DNA from: Catenulispora sp. EB89
GTDB lineage: Bacteria; Actinomycetota; Actinomycetes; Streptomycetales; Catenulisporaceae
DNA: 64,000 nucleotides
Direction: 5' to 3'
Assembly: GCF_041261445.1 (NCBI RefSeq)
Contig: NZ_JBGCCU010000008.1
Coordinates: 388,666-452,665 of the forward strand
Part shown: positions 9,761-19,048 of the stretch, one piece after another
Numbering within the stretch: position 1 is the stretch's first letter
Layout of the letters: every line of letters starts with the position of its first letter
Notes under the pieces: generated by a model
The model's input: the letters and a program-made list of their open reading frames with translations, nothing else
Told to the model about the DNA's origin: nothing
Database searches by the model: none
Translations under genes and position numbers: made by a program

Positions 9761-10630
9761 GTGCAGGTGAGCGAGGCGCAAGGCACGTCCAGCACTGTTC
9801 GACGCCTCATGCTCGGCTCCCAGCTGCGGCGCCTGCGCGAGGCGGCGCACATCACGCGGGAGGCGGCGGGTTACGAGATCCGCTCCTCGGAATCGAAGAT
9901 CTCGCGGCTGGAACTCGGGCGCGTCGGCTTCAAGGTCCGCGACGTCGCGGACCTGCTGACCCTGTACGGCGTCACCGACGAGCGGGAGCGCGAGCCGCTG
10001 CTGTCGATGGCCGACGCGGCGAACGCGGCCTCCTGGTGGCACGGCTACCACGACGTCCTGCCCAGCTGGTTCGCCAACTACGTGGGCCTGGAGGCGGCGG
10101 CCGACCTGATCCGCACCTACGAGGTGCAGTTCATCCCCGGCCTGCTCCAGACCTCGGACTACACCCGCGCCGTCGTGGCCCGGGGCAACACCGCCCTCGA
10201 CGCGGACGTCGAGCGCCGCGTCGCGATCCGCCAGGAACGGCAGCACGTCCTGTCCCACGACGAGAACCCGCCGCGCTTCTGGGCGGTGCTCGACGAGGCG
10301 GCGGTCCGGCGCCCGATGGGGAGCCCGGAGATCATGCGCCGGCAGCTCTCGCACCTGCTGGAGATGATGGAGCGGCCGAACGTCACGGTGCAGCTGCTGC
10401 CCTTCGAGTGCGGCGCACAGGCCGCCGACGCCGGCGCGTTCACCATCCTGCGCTTCGCCGAGCAGGACCTGCCGGACGTGGTGTACCTGGAGCACCTGTC
10501 CGGGGCGCTGTATCTGGACAAGAACGATGATGTGGACGTGTATCTGCAGGTGATGGAGCGGATCAGTGTCAATGCGCTGACTCCGGCGCTCACCACCGAG
10601 GCGTTGGCCAAGCTCATCAACGAGTTCTGA
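9761..10630 (+). CDS. XRE-family regulator with DUF5753 domain
   Basis: A 289-aa protein. The N-terminal HTH (LGSQLRRLREAAHITREAAGYEIRSSESKISRLELGR) is followed by the DUF5753 region (WWHGYHDVLPSWFANYVGLEAAADLIRTYE, FIPGLLQT). This is the common actinobacterial Scr1/BldB-associated regulator type, normally paired with a small DUF397 gene. None follows here; a strong hairpin ends the unit. The start is GTG at 9761; a second in-frame GTG lies six bases later. Confidence 0.9.
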   Translation: MQVSEAQGTSSTVRRLMLGSQLRRLREAAHITREAAGYEIRSSESKISRLELGRVGFKVRDVADLLTLYGVTDEREREPLLSMADAANAASWWHGYHDVLPSWFANYVGLEAAADLIRTYEVQFIPGLLQTSDYTRAVVARGNTALDADVERRVAIRQERQHVLSHDENPPRFWAVLDEAAVRRPMGSPEIMRRQLSHLLEMMERPNVTVQLLPFECGAQAADAGAFTILRFAEQDLPDVVYLEHLSGALYLDKNDDVDVYLQVMERISVNALTPALTTEALAKLINEF

Positions 10631-10671
10631 GTTCTGATTCCTGGCAGGACGCCTAGCCGCTCGGTCGGGTC

Positions 10672-10697
10672 GGGCGGCCCCTGCGGGTGGGCCGCCC
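10672..10697. terminator. Hairpin terminator between convergent genes
   Basis: GGGCGGCCC and GGGCCGCCC form a perfect 9-bp stem around an 8-base loop between the convergent XRE and hydrolase genes. There is no U-tract, as is common in actinobacteria. Confidence 0.6.
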
Positions 10698-10709
10698 CGG
10701 CCTCCGGTC

Positions 10710-11966
10710 TCACGCCTTACGGGCGTCGGCGATCTGGGTGGGTATGGTGCCGAGCCACCAGGTCGGGTTGGCGGTGTGGTCGGTGGTGCGCCCGTCGCTG
10801 TGGACGTAGTGGCGCACGTCGCGTCCCGGCTCGCGGAACTCCCCGTTCAGGGCGCGCTCGATCCATTCGGCGCCGAAGCGGAAGACCTCCGCAGCGGCCC
10901 CGCCCAGCGGGTGGAATTCGTTCTCGTACACGCGCATCTCCTTTGGCGCCCTGACCCGCTCGTAGCTGGCCAGAGCCTGCTCGAGTTGGGTGAGTTCGTC
11001 GAACTCGCCGATGCCGTAGAGCACCGGGCAGGTGATCTGCCCGACGAGGTCGCCGAGCGGCATGCGGGCGACCAGGTCGTGGTCGAAGGCCTCTTCGTCG
11101 GTGTAGCCGGCCATGAACATGTAGTTGTTCTTGAAGGTGGGCTGGGCGCGCTCGAAGATGGTGGTGAAGTCGCCGGTGACGGCCTCGAACGCGGCCAGCG
11201 CGGCGAGGCGGGGGTCGGTGGTGGCGGCGCGCGAGCCCCAGTAGCCGCTCATGGAGATGCCGAACATGCCGATTCGGGCGGGGTCGACCTGCGGGAGCGC
11301 GGCCAGGTAGTCGATGTAGCGGCTGATGGCGCGCTCGTAGTTCGTCAGGTCGACGGTCAGTCCGTTCGCCCTGGTCTCGCCCTGGCCCGGGCCTTCGATG
11401 GACAGGGCCACGATGCCGCGGGAGGTGTAGTAGCGCTCTGCGGCGTAGATGTAGTCCTCTTTGATCATGTCCATGCCGGGGCCGAGGATGACGGCGGCGG
11501 CGCCGATCACGTCACCTGCCGGCAGGTGGAGCAGGCCGAAGATCTGCCCGCCCTCGAAGTCCAGGACCACCCGGCGCACCCGGTTCCCGCGCAGCGCGCC
11601 GATGCGCGCTACGCAGTGGTCGGCGTGCTCACGGAAGGCGAGCTTGCGCGGGTCGGTCGCGTCGAAGATGGAATACTGCGCGCGGCCCCACATCACGGCG
11701 GCGCGCACGTACAGGTCGGCTGCGGTCTGCGTGAAGCCGCCGCGGTCGTGGTGGGCGGCGCGCTCCTCGGCCTGTCCGGCCACGGCGGCCCAGGCCTTGG
11801 GCAGCATGGCTCCGCTGCTGACCAGGCCGAAGACCTTGTCGAAGTCGGTGTGGTCGTGGCCGAGCTGCTCGAGGGTGCCCTTGGCCCGGGGGTGCAGGGC
11901 GTCGAAGCCGCCCTGGGCGAGGGCTATGTCCAGGGCCCAGTTCTGGCCGGTCGAACGAATGGTCAT
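10710..11966 (-). CDS. Alpha/beta hydrolase, FrsA/DUF1100-like
   Basis: A 418-aa serine hydrolase with a helical N-terminal cap of about 150 residues and an alpha/beta core. The nucleophile elbow is GISMSG; later conserved positions include an acid in GIGEFDELT and His in ENEFHPLGG. The layout resembles esterases of the FrsA/DUF1100 type and 2,6-dihydroxypseudooxynicotine hydrolase, which cleave C-C or ester bonds of aromatic compounds. It diverges from a MarR gene across a strong palindrome, so it is probably derepressed by a small aromatic or stress ligand. The substrate is inference. Confidence 0.82.
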   Translation of the reverse strand: MTIRSTGQNWALDIALAQGGFDALHPRAKGTLEQLGHDHTDFDKVFGLVSSGAMLPKAWAAVAGQAEERAAHHDRGGFTQTAADLYVRAAVMWGRAQYSIFDATDPRKLAFREHADHCVARIGALRGNRVRRVVLDFEGGQIFGLLHLPAGDVIGAAAVILGPGMDMIKEDYIYAAERYYTSRGIVALSIEGPGQGETRANGLTVDLTNYERAISRYIDYLAALPQVDPARIGMFGISMSGYWGSRAATTDPRLAALAAFEAVTGDFTTIFERAQPTFKNNYMFMAGYTDEEAFDHDLVARMPLGDLVGQITCPVLYGIGEFDELTQLEQALASYERVRAPKEMRVYENEFHPLGGAAAEVFRFGAEWIERALNGEFREPGRDVRHYVHSDGRTTDHTANPTWWLGTIPTQIADARKA

Positions 11967-12009
11967 GATGACGTCCTTTCACGCGGGGTGTCCGGCCTTC
12001 GCCGCAACA

Positions 12010-12040
12010 CCTAAGTACTTAACTATTAAGTACTTAGGTT
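12010..12040. promoter_or_regulatory. Perfect 31-bp palindrome, probable MarR operator
   Basis: The arms at 12010-12023 and 12027-12040 (ACCTAAGTACTTAA and its complement) match over all 14 bases around a 3-base centre. Each arm holds the self-complementary octamer AAGTACTT. It sits between the divergent hydrolase and MarR genes, AT-rich in a GC-rich background, as expected for autorepression by MarR. Confidence 0.8.
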
Positions 12041-12105
12041 AAAGTGGATGTCAACCCGACCGTCGAACCCCGACCGCCGAACCGCACTTCGAGAGGACGA
12101 TCCTC

Positions 12106-12579
12106 ATGCCCGAGCCGCACCCCGGCTCCGCTGCCGGTCCCACCCGCGACCAAGCCCTCGACGTACTCGCGCGCGCCGCCTACAGCCTCAGCGCCGCCGA
12201 CTCCCGACTGCGCGGGCGCGCCACCCGCATCCCGGGCGCGCTCTCGCTCACCCACGCCCGGGCCCTGCGCGCCCTGGCCGAGGCGGGAAGCCCTCTGTCG
12301 ATCAGGCAACTGGCCGCCGCCACCGAGACCACCGACGCTGCCACCACCCAACTCGTCAACGGCCTGGTCGCGGCCGATTACGTCACCCGCGAACGCCCCG
12401 CGCACGACAAGCGATCAGTCCTGGTCGCTCTCACCGATACCGGCCGCCGCCGCCACGACGAGCGCCAAGCGATCTTGACCAAGGCGCTCGACACCGCGTT
12501 CGCGCACCATGACACCGCCGCCCTGGACGCCGCGGTCGACGTGCTGCGGCAACTGGCGGCGATCTACGACCGGCTCTGA
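12106..12579 (+). CDS. MarR-family transcriptional regulator
   Basis: A 157-aa winged-helix regulator. Recognition elements PLSIRQLAAATETTDAATTQLVNGLVAADYVTRERPAHDKRSVLVALTDTGRR match the MarR HTH and the D-x-R wing. Such proteins bind palindromes as dimers and release DNA on binding phenolic ligands or oxidation. No conserved sensory Cys is obvious. Divergent from the alpha/beta hydrolase, with the 31-bp palindrome between them. Confidence 0.9.
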   Translation: MPEPHPGSAAGPTRDQALDVLARAAYSLSAADSRLRGRATRIPGALSLTHARALRALAEAGSPLSIRQLAAATETTDAATTQLVNGLVAADYVTRERPAHDKRSVLVALTDTGRRRHDERQAILTKALDTAFAHHDTAALDAAVDVLRQLAAIYDRL

Positions 12580-12809
12580 TGCGGGCATCGGAATACGGAA
12601 CCGACAGTCGGCGTGTGGTTCTCGGAGCCGAACCAGAGGATGATGTCGCCCGGGGGCACGACGCCGACGCCGACGCCGGCTCCGTGCGCCGGGCGTCCCA
12701 GGCGCTGCGACCGGCCCGCACCGGCCCGACCGCCTTTTCCATTTGTCGCAACGCGCCATTAACATGGGTTTTCAGCCAATACGGAGACCCACCAGGGAAG
12801 GCGCCACCC

Positions 12810-13457
12810 ATGGCCCAGACGCAGACCGCGACGGAACCCGCGCGGCGTGGCGGCAGGCCGCCGCTGAGCGAGTCGCGCAAGGACGAGATCCGCCTGGAGA
12901 TCGCGATCGCGGCGGTGCGGCTGTTCACCGAGCAGGGGCTGGACGGGACGTCGGTCGCGCAGATCGCGGACGCCGCGGGCATCGCCACCCGCACGCTGTG
13001 GCGCTATTTCCCCAGCAAGGAGGCCTGTGCCGCGCCGCTGCTGTCGTTCGGGCTGGACCGGTTCACCTCCTACGTGCGCGACCTGCCCGCCGAGCGTCCG
13101 CTGGTCGAGGCCGCCGACGACACCCGCTGGTTCAGCGACGCCGCCTCCCCGACGCGGGTGCTGCTGGTCATCGACCTGCTGCGGCTCACGCACACCGAGC
13201 CGCTGCTGGACGCGGTGTGGAGCCGCTGCTACTCCGAGGCGGTGGCGCCGCTGGCGCAGGTGCTGGCCGAGCGCTTCGGCCTGCCGGCCGACGACCTGGG
13301 GGTCCGGGTCAAGGCCTCGATGCTGCTGGCCGCTATGCACCAGGGGCTGCGGCACTACGTGTGCCGCGCGCCGGGGGAGCACGGTCTGTCGCTGGAGGAC
13401 ACCATCCGGGCCTCGGCGCGGATCGGGCTGGCCGCAGCGCAGGCCCGGGATGTGTGA
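12810..13457 (+). CDS. TetR-family transcriptional regulator
   Basis: A 215-aa TetR protein. The N-terminal HTH reads AAVRLFTEQGLDGTSVAQIADAAGIATRTLWRYFPSKEA. The C-terminal ligand domain is unassigned (MftR/TetR_C-like helices). The ATG at 12810 gives the usual length; the open frame reaches upstream but without TetR-like sequence. It lies 118 bases before an MFS exporter in the same direction, a common regulator-pump pair. The 230 bases upstream hold no gene. Confidence 0.9.
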   Translation: MAQTQTATEPARRGGRPPLSESRKDEIRLEIAIAAVRLFTEQGLDGTSVAQIADAAGIATRTLWRYFPSKEACAAPLLSFGLDRFTSYVRDLPAERPLVEAADDTRWFSDAASPTRVLLVIDLLRLTHTEPLLDAVWSRCYSEAVAPLAQVLAERFGLPADDLGVRVKASMLLAAMHQGLRHYVCRAPGEHGLSLEDTIRASARIGLAAAQARDV

Positions 13458-13519
13458 TCGGGGCCACTCGGCGGTTTACTGTCGCGGCGTGCCATTTAGT
13501 CGGTAGGGTGGGCGGGCCG

Positions 13520-13537
13520 CCGGACGGCATCGTCCGG
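13520..13537. promoter_or_regulatory. Inverted repeat upstream of the MFS gene
   Basis: CCGGACG-gcat-CGTCCGG is a perfect 7-bp inverted repeat 39 bases before the MFS start and after the TetR stop. It may be a TetR operator or an intergenic hairpin; the sequence alone cannot decide. Confidence 0.4.
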
Positions 13538-13575
13538 TGCCCGCATTCCTCTTTCCGATCTGGAGCCGTCGCACC

Positions 13576-15033
13576 ATGCCCAGACGTCCGGCGGACGCCT
13601 CGCGTCCCCACTACAACGTCATATTCGCGGTCCTGCTCATAGGGATCTCCGCCTACGCGGTCCTGCAGTCGCTCGTCGCCCCGGTCCTGGCCACCTTCAT
13701 CACGGCCCTGCACACGACGCAGGACACTGCGACGTGGCTGATGACGGCCTACCTGCTGGCCGCCTCCGTGGCCACCCCGATCCTCGGCCGGATCGGCGAC
13801 AAGGTCGGCAAGGAGCGGATGCTGGTCATCACGCTGCTCGCGCTGACCGTCGGCTCCGGCCTGGCGGCACTGTCGCACACGGTCGGCCTGATGATCCTGG
13901 CCCGCGCGATCCAGGGCCTCGGGGGCGGCCTGCTGCCGCTGTCCTTCGGCATCATCCGCGACGAGTTCCCGGCCGAGAAGGTGAACGCCGCGATCGGCCT
14001 GGGCTCGGCCACCGTGGCCGTCGGCGGCGGCCTGGGCCTGCTGATCGCCGGCCCGATCGTCACGCACCTGAACTACCACTGGCTGTTCTGGATCCCGATG
14101 GTCCTGACCGCGATCGCGACGATCGCCTGCTGGCTGTGGGTGCCCGAGTCGCCGGTGCGCACGCCCGGGAAGATCAGCTGGGGTGCGGCCGTGCTGCTCT
14201 CGGCCTGGCTCGTGATGCTGCTGTTGGCCGTCAGCGAAGGCCCGACCTGGGGCTGGGGCTCGACGAAGGTGATCGGCCTGTTCGTCGGCGCCGTGGTCTG
14301 CCTGCCGCTGTGGATCTGGACCGAGCTGAAGTCCAGCGCCCCGCTGATCGACATGCGGATGATGCGGCTGCCGGCGGTGTGGACCACCAACGTCGTGGCG
14401 CTGCTGTTCGGCGTCGGCATGTACACCGTGATGACGTTCCTGCCGCAGCTCGTGCAGACCCCGAGGAAGGTCGCCGGCTACGGCCTGAGCGCCAGCATCA
14501 CCCAGTCCGGCGTCTACCTGCTGCCGATGACGGTCTTCATGTTCCTGCTCGGCATCGCCGCCGCCCCGCTGGCCAAGCGCATCGGCCTGAAGGCCGTGCT
14601 GGTGCTCGGCTGCGTGGTCAGCATCCCCGGCTTCGCGGCGCTCGCCCTCGGACATTCGCAGGGCTGGCAGATCTACGTGGCCTCCGGCCTGCTCGGCGTC
14701 GGCATCGGCCTGGCGTTCTCCTCGATGTCCGCGATCGTGGTCCAGTCGGTCCCGGCCTCGCAGGTCGGCGTGGCCAGCGGCATGAACGCCAACATCCGCA
14801 CCATCGGCGGCGCGATCGGCAGCGGCGTGGCGGCCAGCATGCTGGCCTCCGGCGTCACCGCCGCCAACCCGATCCCGAAGGACTCCGGCTACACGAACGT
14901 GTTCTGGCTGCTGGTCGTGGCCGCGGTGCTGGCGTCGCTGGCCGCGCTGATCATCCCGGCGATCAAGGGCCGGCCGGCGCCGCCGGACGAGCAGCTCAGT
15001 GTTGACGACGCCGAAGTACCCGCAGCTGTCTGA
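13576..15033 (+). CDS. MFS transporter, DHA2-like (14-TM) drug exporter
   Basis: A 485-aa membrane protein. Motif A is present between TM2 and TM3 (GRIGDKVGKER). The motif around residue 110 (ARAIQGLGGGLLPLSFGIIRDEF) is typical of DHA2 H+-antiporters. About 14 hydrophobic segments are visible. A GGAG lies ten bases before the chosen ATG. It lies downstream of a TetR gene, which probably represses it. Probable role is proton-driven export of drugs or metabolites. Confidence 0.9.
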   Translation: MPRRPADASRPHYNVIFAVLLIGISAYAVLQSLVAPVLATFITALHTTQDTATWLMTAYLLAASVATPILGRIGDKVGKERMLVITLLALTVGSGLAALSHTVGLMILARAIQGLGGGLLPLSFGIIRDEFPAEKVNAAIGLGSATVAVGGGLGLLIAGPIVTHLNYHWLFWIPMVLTAIATIACWLWVPESPVRTPGKISWGAAVLLSAWLVMLLLAVSEGPTWGWGSTKVIGLFVGAVVCLPLWIWTELKSSAPLIDMRMMRLPAVWTTNVVALLFGVGMYTVMTFLPQLVQTPRKVAGYGLSASITQSGVYLLPMTVFMFLLGIAAAPLAKRIGLKAVLVLGCVVSIPGFAALALGHSQGWQIYVASGLLGVGIGLAFSSMSAIVVQSVPASQVGVASGMNANIRTIGGAIGSGVAASMLASGVTAANPIPKDSGYTNVFWLLVVAAVLASLAALIIPAIKGRPAPPDEQLSVDDAEVPAAV

Positions 15034-15064
15034 TCTTGTCGCCGCGGCGTGACATATTCGCACC

Positions 15065-15580
15065 ATGCTCGAAACCACCGAAGAACTGGCCGCGTTGCAA
15101 CAGCTTCTCGACGCCAGCGCGGCGGCCGCCGGGCCGCACATGCGGGACATCATCACAGCTGATCGTCGGATGGACGCCACGGCGCTCGCCGCACGCCTGC
15201 AAGGCATGTGTCTGATCACCGTGGCGACCGTGACCGCCGACGGCCGCCCGCTCACCGGCCCGTTCGACGGCTACTTCCTGCACGGCGCATGGTGGTTCAG
15301 CTCGGGCCCGGACGCGGTGCGCATCCGGCACCTCAAGGCGCGCCCGGCGGTCAGCGCGACGTACCTGCCGGGGGAGGAGCTGGCGGTGACGGTGCACGGC
15401 CGGGCCGAGCTGTTCGACCTGCACGGTCCGGAGTGCGCGGAGCTTCGGCAGGCGATGCTGGACCACTACCTGCCGAAGCAGCCCGGATTCCAGGAGTGGA
15501 TGGAGGGGCTGGCCGGGGCGTTCGGCGTGCGGATCGACGCGCGGAAGCTCTTCACCTTCGCGGATTCGACGCCGGGCTGA
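15065..15580 (+). CDS. Pyridoxamine 5'-phosphate oxidase family protein
   Basis: A 171-aa protein with the split beta-barrel (FMN-binding) pattern: MCLITVATVTADGRPLTGPFDGYFLHGAWWFSSGP, then VRIRHLKARPAVSATYLPGEELAVTVHGRAELFD. Such proteins bind FMN, F420 or heme and act as reductases; the true PNP oxidase role is unlikely. The start is 31 bases after the MFS stop, so it may be read from the same transcript. Confidence 0.82.
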   Translation: MLETTEELAALQQLLDASAAAAGPHMRDIITADRRMDATALAARLQGMCLITVATVTADGRPLTGPFDGYFLHGAWWFSSGPDAVRIRHLKARPAVSATYLPGEELAVTVHGRAELFDLHGPECAELRQAMLDHYLPKQPGFQEWMEGLAGAFGVRIDARKLFTFADSTPG

Positions 15581-15606
15581 CGGCGGCGGGTGCCAGCGGC
15601 GGCGAG

Positions 15607-15714
15607 TGCTAAAAACGATTCAAACCAAAGCCGATCCGGCCCTCGCCCGACAATGCGCCGTTCGAGTCAGGGCTCTGGTTAGATGCCGGTTTGTCCGGGG
15701 TATGAATCGTTTCA
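15607..15714. promoter_or_regulatory. Two LacI-type operator-like sites upstream of the DUF4091 gene
   Basis: TGAATCGTTTCA at 15703-15714 is a 12-bp near-palindrome (10 of 12 positions) with a central CG, the hallmark of LacI-family operators. A partner site at 15607-15622 (ends AACGATTCA) is its near reverse complement, about 92 bases away, so looping is possible. Both precede the DUF4091 gene. The nearest LacI gene is at 19575. Confidence 0.55.
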
Positions 15715-15761
15715 GCACTTTGCGACTCCCCACCCCACACCGTCTCCTGCTCGGAGTCCCT

Positions 15762-18700
15762 ATGCGCATACGTCAGGGCACGTCCTTGCGCCTCCTGTTG
15801 AGCCTGACGCTGTCAGCCTGGTCGCTGACCGCCCTGAGCTCGCCGCACGCCGCGGCCGCCGCCTCCTCCCACAGCCCCACCGTGTGGACCCTGGACGCGA
15901 CCGACCGCCCCTTCACCTCCTCGACCCCGCCCGCCGGCACGCCGACGAGCATCAACCTGTACGCCGCGCGCAACGACTACGAGGCCGAGCAGATCCTGGT
16001 GCGGTCGTCGTCGGCGCTGAGCGGCGTCACGGTCATCGCGTCGCCGCTGATCGGTCCCGGCGGAGCGACCATCCCCGCCTCCGGGATCACCGCGCGGTAC
16101 GAGTACAACATCCCCAACATCCAGAAGGTCGGCCACGTCCAGACCCCGCCCGACGGCGGAACGGCCTACTACGACGCCCTGATGGACGACAGTCCCCAGT
16201 CGGTCGCCGCGAACACCACCTTCGCCAGCTACTACGAGGTCTACGTCCCGGCCGGCCAGACGCCCGGCGTGTACCTGGGCGGCGCGGTCGTGATGAGCAA
16301 CCGCGGCCCCGCGATGGTGCCGGTCACCGTGACGGTCTACGGCTCCACGATCCCGCCGACCGACCAGTCCACGTTCCAGATGAACAACTGGTTCGGCTCC
16401 GCGGGCTGGGACTACACGGGCACCGAGGCCGACGTCCCCAACGAGTACGGGGTGCAGATGTACGACCCCGACTGGTGGACCGTCGAGGGCAACATCGCCA
16501 AGGACATGGCCAAGCACCGCAACAACGTGATCTACGCCGACGCCGAGGCGCTGGCGATCCCGGACACGACGGTCGACGCCTCGGGCGACTTCACCTTCGG
16601 CTGGAGCACCTTCGACCGCTTCGTGAACCTGTTCGTGAGCAGCGGGGCGATGCAGTACATTTACACGCCCACGCTGCTCGAACCGAGCCCGACCCTCGGC
16701 GGCGCCGACGAGCAGGTGGACACCCTGGTCCCGGCGAACGGCGTCAGCGGCGCGGTCGAGCACGTGCTCTGCCCGGTGAACGCCGGCCCGGCGAACGGCT
16801 GCCCGGACACCACCAAGTGGCTCAACGCGTTCTTCCCCGCCCTGAAGGCGCACCTGGACGCCATGGGCTGGACGAACCACTTCTACATGAGCGGCCTGGA
16901 CGAGCCCTACGCCAGCCAGCAGGCCACGGCGGCGAACTGGTTCTACGCCATCTACGACAAGTACTTCCCGAACCCGCTCACCAACGAGGCGCAGGCCAAC
17001 ACCTTCACCGGTGACGCCGGCTACCTGACGACCGAGACCCCGCAGACCCCGGTCTACGCCTCCGACGTCGCGCTCTACCAGAACTTCCGGATCAACGGAA
17101 AGAACCTGTGGCTCTACACCTGCATCTCGCCGCAGGGCATGTACATGAACCGGTTCACGAGCAACTACCTCGACGAGACCCGGCTCATCCCGTGGCTGGT
17201 GTGGCAGATCGGCGGCGTCGGCTACCTGCACTGGGGCTGGAACTACTGGCACGACGACTTCTCGGCCCCCTACCCGGCCGCCGACACGTTCAACGACGCG
17301 CAGACCGGGGACCACTGGATCGTCTATCCGGACAAGGCCGACTACACGGTCTACGACAGCGTGCGCAGCGAGGCGCAGACCTCGGGGATCCAGGACTACG
17401 AGCTGCTGCACCAGCTCTCTGCGGTGAAGCCGGACGCGGCCCGCACCCTGACCGAGACGCTGATCACGAACGCGACCTCGTACGACACCTCCGGCTGGGA
17501 CGTCGAGGCCCGGCACAAGCAGCTGCTCGACGAACTCGACGCGGCGACCGGCGACCTCGCGCTGCCGTTCACCGACGACTTCAGCGGCGGCGACCACTTC
17601 TGGACGCACACCAGCGGGTCCTGGTCCACCAGCGGCGCGGAGTACACGCAGTCCAGCTCCGCGAACTGGGGCTACGTCTCCTACGTCCGGGGCCGCGGCT
17701 ACGGCGACGTTTCGGCCAGCGTGGACCTGCAGATCAGCAGCGTGGAAGGGGGTGACCACTCCAACTGGGCCGGCCTGATGGTGCACTCGGTGAACGGGAC
17801 CGATATGGACTCCGGGTACCTGATCGCGCAACGGGACAACGGCCAGCTGTTCGTCTACCGCAGCGGGACCACGCTGGCCTCGGCGAACGTCCCGGGCTAC
17901 GTCTCCGGGCAGCGGACGCATCTGCGGGTGGTCGCGCGAGGCAACACCCTGACGATCTACTCCGGGACCGGCCAGGCACCGGTGCTGACGGTCACCGACA
18001 CCGCGTTCAGCATGGGTGACGTCGGTCTGGTCACCGGCGGGGCGAGCGTGAACTTCTGGAACGCCCGGGTGATGCCGACGTCCGTGGACCCGGCCGAGTC
18101 CTCGGCGATCACCGCGTCCAGCTCCGCCGAGACCGGCGGCTGGGGGATCCGGGCGGCGGTCGACGGCCAGCGCTCCTCGACGGCGAGCGCCCTGGGCTGG
18201 AGCAGCCAGAGCGGGAACACGGCCAACCACACCGAGTGGGTGCAGCTGGACCTCGGCTCGGCGCGTCCGCTGGACCGCGTGGACCTCTATCCGCGTGACG
18301 ATGCGGGGAACGTCGGCGTCGGGTTCCCGGTGGACTTCACGGTTCAGGTGTCCACGGACGGCACGAACTGGACCACCGTGAGCACCCAGACCGGCTATCC
18401 GAAACCCGGGGATCAGGACCAGACCTTCCCCTTCGCCACGACGACGGCGCGGTACGTGAAGGTCACCGGGACGAACCTGGGCACCGACGCGCAGGGGAAC
18501 TACGTGATGCAGCTCGCTGAGATCGAGGCGCTGGGCGGCGACCTGGCGCTCGGGCGGCCGGCGAGCACGTCGAGCTCGGTGGAGGACACCGCCGTCGGGT
18601 GGCTGACCGCCAACCTGACGAACGGTACCCACCACACCGATCAGGGTGCGTCCTCGGGCTGGACCAGCGCCGACTCGAACTCGCCGAACACCACGCAGTG

Positions 18701-19001
18701 GGCTCAGGTGGACCTCGGCGGGACGTCGCTGATCAGCCATGTCACGCTCTGGCCGCGCGACGACGAGCCGGACACCGGGATGGGCTTCCCGTCGGCGTTC
18801 ACGATTCAGGTCTCCCCGGACGGCACGAACTGGACCACCGTCGTGACCAGGCGCTGGTATCCGCAGCCCAGCGCCGGCGGCGGGCAGACGTTCGGGTTCG
18901 CGAGCACGCAGGCGCGGTATGTGCGGGTCACGGCGAACCGCCTGAGCGCGATCCAGCCGGGGACCTACGCGATGCAGCTGGCGGGGTTGTCGGTGACGTA
19001 G
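15762..19001 (+). CDS. Secreted GH123-like (DUF4091) glycosidase with two discoidin domains
   Basis: A 1079-aa exported enzyme. A signal peptide is followed by an N-terminal beta domain and a DUF4091/GH123-like catalytic region (to about residue 520). The Asp380-Glu381 pair in YMSGLDEPYA fits the GH123 catalytic acid pair, and WQIGGVGYLHWGWNYW matches the DUF4091 tail. A LamG-like domain follows (about 603-772), then two F5/8 type C (CBM32-like) modules (about 780-923 and 927-1079). Family members act on amino sugars; the substrate here is unknown. The ATG at 15762 has GGAG six bases upstream; the in-frame ATG at 15702 overlaps the operator-like site. Confidence 0.85.
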   Translation: MRIRQGTSLRLLLSLTLSAWSLTALSSPHAAAAASSHSPTVWTLDATDRPFTSSTPPAGTPTSINLYAARNDYEAEQILVRSSSALSGVTVIASPLIGPGGATIPASGITARYEYNIPNIQKVGHVQTPPDGGTAYYDALMDDSPQSVAANTTFASYYEVYVPAGQTPGVYLGGAVVMSNRGPAMVPVTVTVYGSTIPPTDQSTFQMNNWFGSAGWDYTGTEADVPNEYGVQMYDPDWWTVEGNIAKDMAKHRNNVIYADAEALAIPDTTVDASGDFTFGWSTFDRFVNLFVSSGAMQYIYTPTLLEPSPTLGGADEQVDTLVPANGVSGAVEHVLCPVNAGPANGCPDTTKWLNAFFPALKAHLDAMGWTNHFYMSGLDEPYASQQATAANWFYAIYDKYFPNPLTNEAQANTFTGDAGYLTTETPQTPVYASDVALYQNFRINGKNLWLYTCISPQGMYMNRFTSNYLDETRLIPWLVWQIGGVGYLHWGWNYWHDDFSAPYPAADTFNDAQTGDHWIVYPDKADYTVYDSVRSEAQTSGIQDYELLHQLSAVKPDAARTLTETLITNATSYDTSGWDVEARHKQLLDELDAATGDLALPFTDDFSGGDHFWTHTSGSWSTSGAEYTQSSSANWGYVSYVRGRGYGDVSASVDLQISSVEGGDHSNWAGLMVHSVNGTDMDSGYLIAQRDNGQLFVYRSGTTLASANVPGYVSGQRTHLRVVARGNTLTIYSGTGQAPVLTVTDTAFSMGDVGLVTGGASVNFWNARVMPTSVDPAESSAITASSSAETGGWGIRAAVDGQRSSTASALGWSSQSGNTANHTEWVQLDLGSARPLDRVDLYPRDDAGNVGVGFPVDFTVQVSTDGTNWTTVSTQTGYPKPGDQDQTFPFATTTARYVKVTGTNLGTDAQGNYVMQLAEIEALGGDLALGRPASTSSSVEDTAVGWLTANLTNGTHHTDQGASSGWTSADSNSPNTTQWAQVDLGGTSLISHVTLWPRDDEPDTGMGFPSAFTIQVSPDGTNWTTVVTRRWYPQPSAGGGQTFGFASTQARYVRVTANRLSAIQPGTYAMQLAGLSVT

Positions 19002-19048
19002 GCACGAGATCGTGGGCGCGGAGTCAGGCGCGTCGTAGGCTGCGACGC

